The notes under the pieces are model-generated. The model was not told the DNA's origin. It worked only from the letters and a program-made list of their open reading frames with translations, and searched no databases. Of a DNA stretch of 14,130 nucleotides, positions 1 to 8,000 are shown one piece after another. The number at the start of each line of letters is the position of its first letter. Position 1 is the stretch's first letter. Position numbers and translations under genes: made by a program. Origin of the DNA: Lunasporangiospora selenospora. Its lineage: Eukaryota; Mortierellomycota; Mortierellomycetes; Mortierellales; Mortierellaceae. The stretch spans positions 1-14,130 of the forward strand of contig JAABOA010000513.1 of NCBI GenBank assembly GCA_015680635.1, read 5' to 3'.

Positions 1-52
1 CTGCGGCCTTCGCGTTATTAGCACGACGCTCTACCGACTAAGCTATGCGAGC
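1..52 (-). tRNA. tRNA-Ile (anticodon AAT), 3' part cut by window edge
   Basis: Read on the minus strand from 52 down to 1, the sequence gives a 7-nt acceptor 5' strand (GCTCGCA), TA at positions 8-9, and a D arm with the GGTAGAGC signature that carries the internal A box. The anticodon stem TCGTG/CGCGA encloses the loop CTAATAA, so the anticodon is AAT, read as IAT after deamination, which decodes isoleucine. The variable loop and the first bases of the T stem follow, and the T loop, 3' acceptor strand and pol III T-run lie outside the window. No intron interrupts the anticodon loop. The identity is firm because the anticodon arm matches the usual eukaryotic tRNA-Ile pattern; only completeness cannot be judged. 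Confidence 0.9.
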
Positions 53-116
53 TTGAGAACTTGAAAGTTGGAAGATAAGAAACGTCATAAGCCCGTCATT
101 CTCAAATTATCGCTCT

Positions 117-207
117 GTTTTCCTTTTTCCTCACTTTTCCCCCCCTTTCCCCCTTTCCCCCCTTCTCCCCCCTTCCCCCTTTTCCTCACTCTCCCACTCT
201 TCCCCCC
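117..207. repeat. Polypyrimidine (C/T) tract upstream of the tRNA gene
   Basis: About 90 bases consist almost only of C and T on the plus strand, and 134-187 is an uninterrupted 54-nt pyrimidine run with repeated blocks of 4-7 C separated by short T or CT groups. It begins about 65 bp upstream of the 5' end of the minus-strand tRNA. Such homopurine/homopyrimidine tracts can form triplex (H-DNA) and are often nucleosome-poor; whether this one has a role is unknown. Confidence 0.85.
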
Positions 208-308
208 AGCACTCCACCAGCCCTCCAAGGGATGTAGAGAGATCGAGTCTTATTGCTACATGAGCTGTTATGGTTTGTGAAGGATATCTACCCCTTTGCA
301 GTGACCTG

Positions 309-368
309 GGCTAACTTGATCGGCCAGAAACAGATTTTGTTATAAAAAAAAAGGCTAACTTGGTCGGC
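309..368. repeat. 16-bp direct repeat flanking a short A-tailed segment
   Basis: GGCTAACTTGATCGGC at 309-324 recurs at 353-368 as GGCTAACTTGGTCGGC, with one mismatch. The 28-nt spacer (325-352) ends in nine A directly against the second copy. This is the geometry of a target-site duplication around a severely 5'-truncated, poly(A)-tailed retroposed fragment. A simple local duplication cannot be excluded because the insert is too short to identify. Confidence 0.5.
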
Positions 369-515
369 TACTCCACATTCAGAGGCTGCAGGCGATGGAG
401 CATGTTTAAACCTGCAAAGCTGTGCGGGTGAGCAGAAAGAGCATCGGAAAGGGGAGGTAAGATTATGATCGTAAAAAAAGTATGGAACCTAATAAACGAA
501 TTTTTGGATCGACGA

Positions 516-572
516 CCAAAGGAGGATGGTTAGTCTTATCAAAAAAAAAAAAAAAAAAAGGCCAAAGGAGGA
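516..572. repeat. 11-bp direct repeat flanking a 19-A-tailed segment
   Basis: CCAAAGGAGGA at 516-526 recurs exactly at 562-572. Between them lie 14 nt of ordinary sequence, then 19 A (541-559), then GG. As at 309-368, the A-run sits at the same end, next to the downstream repeat copy. The geometry fits target-primed insertion of a tiny A-tailed fragment. The repeat is short and purine-rich, so chance is possible. Confidence 0.45.
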
Positions 573-860
573 GGGAGTGAGATTCGCTAGGGCAAGAAGG
601 GGCTATGGGATGTGAACCTCTCTAAAGAATATTCTCGAGCGTATCAAGGATATTTGAGTAGAGGTGGATAGTCTGTCACAATCTGTGAATAAAGCAATAA
701 AATAAACACAAGAGTGCATCAAGGATATCTATCCAGGGGGAGCACGACGCAAGTCAAAGAGGAGGATATAATCGAACGACCATACACGGTAACAGAGCTG
801 TTATCAGAGATTAGTTACAAACAACACAGTAACTCCCCTCTTTGAGGACATAGGCGATTA

Positions 861-917
861 CTGACACATCAGACACACGCGGACACACGCGGACACATGC
901 AGACATACGCAGACACG
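861..917. repeat. 10-bp imperfect tandem repeat (AGACACAYGC-like)
   Basis: Five to six tandem units of exactly 10 bp follow each other: CTGACACATC, AGACACACGC, GGACACACGC, GGACACATGC, AGACATACGC, then a partial AGACACGG. The units differ by single substitutions, as in an old minisatellite. The period is close to one helical turn. No link to a gene is evident. Confidence 0.8.
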
Positions 918-1689
918 GCATCAACGGTGTACGATCTGTAGACATAGCCACTTACACCTGCATTTCTATCCTGCAAACAAAAAGGAGAAGGAAGATGGAA
1001 GAAAGCTATAAACGAGCTAACTAAAAAAGGACGGGATGGTTAGCCAGGGCAGAAGGTCTAGAGAAATCCAAGGTATCGTCGGCATGGTTAATACCAGGCG
1101 GTTTCACGTGAGGTTGGAGAGGTGTACTCTCCTGGCACTGGAAGGTGGACAGTCTATTCTCAAGAGTAGGCTACAACGGGTCAAATGCTGGTCCAATCTA
1201 CTCTACGCATCGTTAACTGGTCCATATTCTTCTGTAAAGATTTTTCTATGCAGGAAAGAATCAAGGCCTTTGTAGTTCACGTCTATAGTCTATATCGGAT
1301 CTGCGAGAAAACCTACCGCCAACCCTGCACCTCCCCCTTTGTGGACCTGTGAATCGCAATCCTTTTTCTATCCCAAGAGCTGCCCAAAAAAAAAAAAAGA
1401 AAAAGAAAAAGCATCGTTTGGAAGAGGGGTTCTCTCCAAATGATCATATCTTGTGAGGTCTCAATGAAGGATAAACCTAAATTATCTTTCCCTCTTCGTT
1501 TCTTACCACTCTTTTCCTTTTCCTGATTCAACAGAATTCGGATTGACCTTTTCGAATGCCAGAATGATGAACGGATCAAGACTCGGTTGCACCAGAATCT
1601 GTTTAGGATCGAGGGCTCATGTTCATCGATGCTCCTTCGGTAACATTGGCTAATTCCTTCACCTCCCGACATCTCTGACCTTTTCTCAC

Positions 1690-2468
1690 ATGAGCCGCTT
1701 TCTCGTCATGTCTTTTCCTTTTTGCATTCAAAGGACACGAGTATCTCATCATAGCTCTCCATTCTTTTGCTCTTTTTTGTTCTCACTAGGCGCTTCAAAG
1801 CCTGTAGTATCGTGGCCTCTATCAACACAACCGACTCGTTTGTACACATCTCAAGGAAATAGCCTGGATCAGCACACCGACCGCCACTCGGACCTCGTAT
1901 GGTTCTTGCCTTAGAGTTCCCCATTTGCAATCATACCAACGCGCTCAAAAGGTCTTGGTGAAAAAGCATTGAAAAAAAAATACGTCTTTCGCTCTCTCTC
2001 TTTCACTAGTTGTCTAAACCCACATGGTCAGTCAAGTCACTTCTCGAGAGCCACGATCATATTCAGAAAAATAACAAAGCAACAGGCGATCAGGAGGCTG
2101 AAATCACACCCGAAACAATTAACCAACTCTTGACGCTTGCACATCTTCATAAACCAGAGGATCCCCAGGAATTGGAGCGACTTCAACGAGATTTGAAGAA
2201 TATGCGCAATTTTCTAAAATCGATTCAGTCCCATGGCACGGATCAACAGGGTGACTCGACTCGTCCACTCAAATCACTTGTGGATGATGGTCATGGGTTG
2301 GCAATGCGACCAACACAGCTCTCAACCGAGGAAGAAAAAGTAGATGAGGAGGCTAATACGGATGCCAATCGATCTCGTCGTCGTGATACACTCTTGAAGC
2401 GAGCACAAATGGTCAAGGGCAACTTTTTTGTAGTCGAGACAGTCCTTGATCCCGAGAAGGATAATTAG
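1690..2468 (+). CDS. gatC: Mitochondrial glutamyl-tRNA(Gln) amidotransferase subunit C (GatC), two exons
   Basis: GatC is the small stabilising subunit of the GatCAB amidotransferase, which turns mischarged Glu-tRNA(Gln) into Gln-tRNA(Gln) in mitochondria. The modelled exons are 1690-1896 and 2010-2468, joined across a 113-nt GTATGG...CACTAG intron in phase 0, giving 221 residues. Exon 2 carries the family signature: a KPTWSVKSLL segment, then ITPETINQLLTLAHL, a helical ELERLQRDLKNMRNFL segment, a PLKSL turn, an MRPTQL segment and a C-terminal LLKRAQ...GNFFVVETVL block. Exon 1 encodes an Arg/Ser-rich, almost acid-free leader ending near RLYTSQ, which suits a mitochondrial presequence. The domain is clear, but the start is not: a second acceptor-like TTCTCACTAG at 1781-1789 suggests the 5' end may be spliced differently, and no upstream exon with the required phase was found. 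An open 152-codon stretch begins at 2010 with TTG, not a genuine start. Confidence 0.82.
1897..2009 (+). other. gatC intron (GTATGG...CTCTTTCACTAG)
   Basis: The donor GTATGG follows the exon 1 codons for SDL, and the acceptor is preceded by a CT-rich tract (CTCTCTCTCTTTCACTAG). Removing it keeps the frame and creates an L-L-S-K-P-T-W-S junction, which I recall as typical of fungal GatC. In-frame stops inside the interval, the first at 1912-1914, require its removal. Confidence 0.75.
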
Positions 2469-2726
2469 GGAGGTTTTTTTAGAAGCTCTGTAGATCCAGT
2501 AACTTTGCAAACAAACAGACAGGCAAAAAAGACAACAACATCAACTCGGTCGAAATTGAATACGATTTTCTTTTTTTGTTATTGACATTGAAATATATTA
2601 TACAACATGGAGGCTTTTTTTTTTCCTTTTCTTTTCAGCTGACAGCATACGGGGGGGCCCGAAAGAGGAGGCGGGATAATAGTAAGCTCTATCAGATATG
2701 CATGTAGCTTTTCTTAGATAGTAAAG

Positions 2727-2732
2727 AATAAA
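2727..2732 (+). terminator. Candidate AATAAA polyadenylation signal for gatC
   Basis: AATAAA lies 258 nt past the gatC stop and only 14 nt before the stop of the convergent nucleoporin gene. If used, the gatC transcript would run into the 3' end of that gene. The rest of 2469-2746 is AT-rich with T and A runs and holds no gene. No equally good signal is seen for the minus-strand gene. Confidence 0.35.
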
Positions 2733-2746
2733 AAAAATTGAGTCGA

Positions 2747-4835
2747 CTATCGCAGCTCCATGGGCGGTTCCTGTTCCGGAATACATTTGATAATGAACGC
2801 TGGCGCTTTGTAGGCTGCCATTTCTTGTACGTTCAGCGGTTCTCCTGGCGCCGAAAATTTGATTCCTAACGCCTTGACCATCTTGAGTCGACCTGCACTC
2901 GCCGCTGCATCGGCTTCCGACTTTTTAGGCACATTGTTGGTGTTGGCTGCATTTCCGCTTGCTCCTGCTCCAAAGCCTCCATTCGTACCAAAACCCCCTG
3001 CGTTGGCGCCTGCCTGTCCAAAAGCATTTGTACCGGCGGCGGCCCCTCCAAACGAACTATTGGGTCCTGCTGCGCCTGCTCCAAAGGCACCCGGCTGTGG
3101 AGAGGCACCTCCAAATCCTTGACCTCCTCCAAAGGCACTGTTTTGTGCCCCCACTGGAGCCGCTGCATTGCTTCCAAAGCCAGAGGGTTGATTGTTATTT
3201 TGACCAAATCCTCCTCCCGATCCAAAGGCATTCGCACCAGCCGCTTGGTTCGCGCCCGCTCCAAATGCATTTCCTCCCGCTCCAAACGCACTCGCCCCAG
3301 ATCCAAATGCGCTGTTCCCGGTTCCAAACGCAGAGCCGGCGTTGTTGCCAGCATTTGCAAAGGCGCCTCCCGCACCTCCCGCGCCAGGGGCAGCGTTAGC
3401 GTTACCAGCGGCAAATCCGCCTCCCGCAGCCGAGAACGCATTGTTGCCAGCTCCTGCGCCAAATGAACTATTGCCGGCTCCAGCTCCGAATGCATTATTA
3501 GAGGCTCCCGAACCAAATGCTGAACCAGAGCCGAATGTGCTTTGCATACCACCGCCCAGAGCCGAATTCTGACCAAAGGATCCACCAGATCCAAATGCTG
3601 ATTGTCCAAATGCCGAGTTTCCTCCAAACGCTCCAGAACCCGATGCCGATGCTCCTGTCTGGGATGTAAATGGCGCAGCCGAACCATTGCTAGGTCGGAC
3701 CGTCGTCATAAAGTAATCGTAGGCACCCTTGGAATCCTGGACAACTTTTTGAATATCCTGACTCATTTCCGTAGTCATTTGTTGAAGCTTCTGGAGATAT
3801 GCGTTTTGAAGACCGGCAGGTCCTGCGCCAGTGGCGGTACAGGTCTTGATTAGGCCGCCATAATCACCTGAAGCCTGGGCAGTTTGAGGGTTGGTGGCTT
3901 CATAGTACATGAGTCTGAGCTCCTCTGGTTGCATATCCCGTCCAACAATTAGATTGGGTTCATCTTTGCCTGGTCCATATGATGACAATTCATGCAAAGG
4001 TCTATCCATTGTCAAGTCATTCTCGATCGTCTTTGCACTATAAGAAATCAAAAAAAAAAGTGGGAATTAGCAAGGCATGCAGTTGATTCATACAATACAA
4101 AGAAGAAAAGCGTGGGCAATATTGTCTTTTATCATAGCAAGATTCCCTTTCTTTCCTATAAAAGATGATTGATGATACACGTACTCGTATGAGATCTTCT
4201 TGCCTGCTTGAGCATTATTATTGGCATTATTGTTTTGTCCCGATCCAAACGCAGAGTTGGCGCCCTGTCCGCCTGATCCAAAGGCACTGTTGTTGCTTCG
4301 TCCAGTAAAGGCATTGTTTTGTTGACCAAACCCGCCAGCGTTTTGATTCGAGAATCCTCCTGAGCCGCCAAACCCTCCAGAGTTGCCGAATCCTCCTCCT
4401 CCTCCTCCTCCTCCACCACCACCACCTCCTCCTGAAGAACCTGAACCTCCAAACCCTCCTGAACCTCCAAATCCGCCGCCTCTGTTGTTGCCGCCTAGAG
4501 CTAGAATGCATGTAGATAGAAAGAGTAGAGATCAATTTCCATTCGGTTAGTCTCTGGGATTAGACCGATCGGTATTTCCTTCCAGGGCGCGCCTCATTCG
4601 TTGCTGGCGCGTTCTCGTATCCTGTTTTAGCATGAATAAAGGAAAAAAAAAAAGAACAGAGAGAGAGGGAGAGAGGCAAGGTGCATTTACCACTGAATGA
4701 ATTAGAAGTGCCGAACCCGCCTCCACTGCCAAAGCCAGTCGACCCAAACTGGGGTCCTGTCTGATGAAGGGACCGACAGCGGTCGCCAAATCTACATTTT
4801 CCTTGAAGAAAGTACTGGCAAATCTGATTGGACAT
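2747..4835 (-). CDS. NUP42: Nup42/NLP1-type FG nucleoporin with N-terminal CCCH zinc finger
   Basis: This is a nuclear-pore protein of the cytoplasmic-filament class, which in known relatives binds Gle1 and supports mRNA export through the DEAD-box helicase Dbp5. Exons are 4835-4691, 4494-4185 and 4037-2747; introns of 196 and 147 nt end in TAG and fit phases 1 and 2, giving 581 residues. A CCCH finger (C6-x7-C14-x5-C20-x3-H24) sits at the very N-terminus as in NUP42/NLP1, which fixes the start at 4835. Gly-rich and FG/GFG repeats fill about residues 33-145 and include a 14-Gly run. A non-repeat helical segment (about 153-260, with LQKLQQMTTEMSQDIQKVVQ) follows, then a second SAFG/NAFG/GGFG block (about 275-510). 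The last 38 residues (LNVQEMAAYKAPAF...KCIPEQEPPMELR) match the expected Gle1-binding tail. The neighbour upstream on the same strand is lipin, 170 bp away, with no functional link. The family call is strong; naming it NUP42 rather than amo1 is a choice of nomenclature. Confidence 0.88.
4391..4432 (-). repeat. Trinucleotide (GGA/GGT) repeat encoding 14 glycines in the nucleoporin
   Basis: Fourteen successive codons on the minus strand (two GGA, four GGT, eight GGA) form an uninterrupted poly-Gly tract within exon 2. It is an in-frame trinucleotide microsatellite, so its length probably varies among isolates without breaking the frame. Confidence 0.9.
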
Positions 4836-5005
4836 GACTGGGAGCTCAAAAGATGACAAGGATGGGCGGTGCTCCCCGAGAACTGGAATGAATTCATCGT
4901 TTTTTAAATCTATTAAACTGGGTGTGAGAGGGTAAGGGGGTGGGGTCTACTCTAAGCCACTTGGCTGACTTGGGGGTGGTGGTGAAGGTGTTCTACAGAG
5001 TCGTA
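4836..5005 (-). promoter_or_regulatory. Compact lipin-nucleoporin intergenic region with an upstream ATG
   Basis: Only 170 bp separate the lipin stop from the nucleoporin ATG. On the minus strand the interval is C- and A-rich, with CCACCACCCCC-type runs, and then has an AT-rich TTTAATAGATTTAAAAAA segment at about 4902-4920 that could act as a TATA-like element. An ATG at 4897-4895 opens a different frame that runs to 4547, overlapping the nucleoporin start. If transcription begins about 30 nt past the AT-rich element, this ATG would be excluded from the mRNA. Confidence 0.4.
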
Positions 5006-8000
5006 CTACCTCGACATGGGCAGTGAGACGACCTTCTTGGCTACACTGGTCGTAGAAGACAACAGTGAGGTCGAAGATCCATTGGTGTTATAGTTATTAG
5101 CTGGGATAGGAAGCTCAGGAAAGTCGACCTTGGGGAATTCCGACTTCCAAAAGTTCCAGTCGTTGAACTCGGGCGCAGCCCTTTGTCCTGGGAAAATTTC
5201 GTTCACCAAGTCGTTCAATGCAAGGTATCTAGTTTGCAAAAAAATGTTGTGACAATGTCCTGTCAGTATCAAACAAATACTCCGATCAGATAACAGCTTG
5301 CCCTGTCCTATTTCGGAGGCTTCTTTCCCTTATTAATATCAATTAAAGCACACTTACGATGACTTGAATGCACTCAAGAGCTCCAACTTCACTTCACCAT
5401 ACGAATCAATCGTGAAAATCCTTGATGGAGGCACGTTGACACTTCGGTAGGAAAGGGCATCCGTAATTCGGTTTCCAAAGCCAGCATAGAAGGGGGTCTT
5501 CTCTCCAAAGAGCTTCTTGACATCTCGGAGACAGGCCATCTTGAACACCTCTGGCTTTCGGATAATCACTTCACGATGGAATGCAGAAAAGAGACGGTCG
5601 GGACTCATAATAACAGGCCCATCGGGGAGCTGGTAACTGTTCTGCTCCACCTTCTGCAAATACTTTCGGGTGTAGTCGGCCTGGCCAATGGCGCGCGAGG
5701 TAAGGTATAGGATGTGATAACCATTGCTGCGAATGTCGGTAAACAGCTTGGCAACGCCAAGATGAGTCCAGTCACGACCTGCCATTGCAAAGATGTGTCC
5801 CAAAGCATCCGACTTGGTGATGGTGCCATCAATATCTGAGATAACAACCTGCGCGTCGTGATCCCACAAAAAGATCTTGGCCACGCAGGTCGCTACTCCC
5901 TGATAAGACGATGTAACCGAGAAGGAGACAGTGTTGGCGCCCTTTTTAAGTCCAAGTGATTTGAGTTGCTCTGATGTCAGGCGGAGTGTCTTGGCGTAGC
6001 GCTTCACAATAGGCTGTCCCGGAGGCACCTGCTCTGATGGGATGGGATCATGGGAGTGTCCATCTACATGACCTGTCTCCATGGGGGGCAGTGACTTGCT
6101 ACGCACTGCCTTGTTAACGGCGGGCTCGGCTCCCTCACCGTCCTCTGCCACATCACCTTCCTGTTTGTCATTACCAGCTGACATGGGATCCAATACGGTG
6201 GTTAAACCGGGGGTCGTAGGGGGAGATGTAGCACCAGCAGGAGACTTTCTGAACCAGCGAGAAATCGTTCCAAATCGTGTCGAGCTTGGTCTTTCTTCAC
6301 CAGCAACCGTCTTTTGATCCTTCAGATCCAGACCTGGGTCAGCCAGAGGTTGTTGGTAAAAGAGAAGCGATACAAGCTGCGGTGCAGCACTGGCCCATGA
6401 ATAGAATCTTCCGTTGATGTAGCAGACAAGTCTCTTATCAGCAAGGATCACTGCAGGGTCCTTGGAGAATGCCTCAAACGAAAGGCGAGACTTGTTAAAT
6501 TCTTGATGGCTTAAAACCTATAAATGTAGCGGATACAAAAGGTCAATGAAACTGGTCAACAGACAAACAGACAAACACACTCCAATTGAACTGAAAGAGA
6601 AGAGTACATACTCGATCCTTGCCAAACTCGTCATCGCCACAGAGACTCAGAGCTACTTGGCAGCTGTTCGATCCAGCTTGGAATTCCTGAGTCTCAATTT
6701 CTTCAGGCAGCTCTGGTGACAGTGGTGGGTGAGAGACTTCCTTGATATCATCTTCCTCATCAAGGTTGGCTTCCTTTACAGGCAGTGTTCCCCATCCCCA
6801 TGTCCAGCCCTTTCCTTGGGTAGAAGCTGGGGGTTCACTTGCCTCATACTATTGTTGTTGTTTTTTTGGGAAACGGTATGAAAAGTAGGGTATTGTTAGG
6901 ACCTGAAAGGGACAAGTAAATTTGGCAGGAGAGCTGGTAACCGATGGCCTTTGAAGAGTTGTTTGGGAAATGACACTCTACCTCCATCTCCGTGTCACTC
7001 ATGACGCTTGGCCTCATAGCACGCTTTGGAACCATGTCACTTGGAGACAGTGGTTTTTTTGCTTGCGTTGAGCCCGGCTGGAAGTTTGGAAGGCGATTAA
7101 ATGATTGAAGTGGCAAGTCTAGACGTTGGGACAAAACAAATTATTAGACCAAAGTGCCGTCTGACTGTAAAAAAACCAGAAAGGAAGCCTTACGAGTTGA
7201 TTCGATAATATTAACAAGCTCTCATACCTGGCTCACCAATAGAGGGCATGCTGTTTGCCCGTTTCCTCCCCATCTGACCAGTGAAGCCACTTGGGATACC
7301 GGCTCTTTTTCTCCTACGAGGTGGGCGTGAAACTATACCAGGCAACAGAAACCAATAAGTTTTACTATGTGGTCGTAAACATCAAGGCGCCAAATCTGGT
7401 ATGGTTGAGTAAGGTTACCTTGGTCTCGCAATTGTGCCTCAGACAAGTCATCCTCGAGCTTTAGGGGCCTTCCCTGTTTGATATCTTCAAGAAGCTTACG
7501 GCGATCCTCCTTTGTGTTGGCAGCGAACCGTTTGCTGAATCTCTTTCGTACAACACGGAGATGGCGCTCACCATCCGAGAGAACGCCACGAGGGAGGTCA
7601 TCGTCATCAGAAGACTCTGATCCAGAGTCTGTCTTATATCCAGTCATGTCGAACAAAACCTCTATTGGACAGAGACAGATAATTAAAGGTTAACCTTCCG
7701 TGAATAGCAAAAAATGGCCTCCTGGTAACTGAAGCGACATATTCATTCAGGGCTATTACCACTGGGGCGTCGTCCAGAGCGACCATCGGCTCCAATTGGC
7801 GCCGGTAGGGTACTCTCTGAACTGCCATTCGACAACTCCTCTCGAACAACTGCTGGGAACACCTGGTCAACGGGTAAGCGGATCCCGTTCTCTGATTCTA
7901 TGAGATGTTGTGTCACTGTGGCGCTCTTTGGCATTGGCTGATCAGTGCTTGTTTCTGGCCCTGAGGAGACCGGCGTGGGTATCTGTTGTGTTGGTGGCTG

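Larger units (their letters stand above)
53..1689. other. Gene-poor intergenic region between tRNA-Ile and gatC
   Basis: I find no recognisable gene here. The stretch is dominated by simple sequence: a polypyrimidine block (117-207), a run of 19 A (541-559), a 10-bp tandem repeat (861-917) and an A-rich tract near 1386-1410. Open frames exist at 1036-1275 (+, 79 codons) and 1313-1672 (-, 119 codons), but their products show no domain, have skewed composition and no matching splice context. The right-hand part must include the gatC promoter, but no clear TATA box or other element stands out. Confidence 0.6.

Noticed and set aside
1313-1672. 119-codon minus-strand open frame with a genuine ATG upstream of gatC
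   Set aside because: The product has no recognisable motif, includes residues translated from an A/T-rich low-complexity run, and has no supporting splice or promoter signals.
2614-2637. Very good splice-acceptor-like T/C tract ending in CAG downstream of gatC on the plus strand
   Set aside because: It lies after the gatC stop, no suitable donor or following coding exon was found, and it overlaps the 3' region of the convergent gene.
2866-3687. A 273-codon minus-strand open frame, and several plus-strand frames, over the nucleoporin
   Set aside because: They are out-of-frame or antisense readings of the repetitive FG-coding exon. The in-frame reading ends in a recognisable Gle1-binding tail.
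5605-5847. 80-codon frame inside the lipin catalytic exon
   Set aside because: It is an alternative-frame shadow of the conserved HAD-domain coding sequence.
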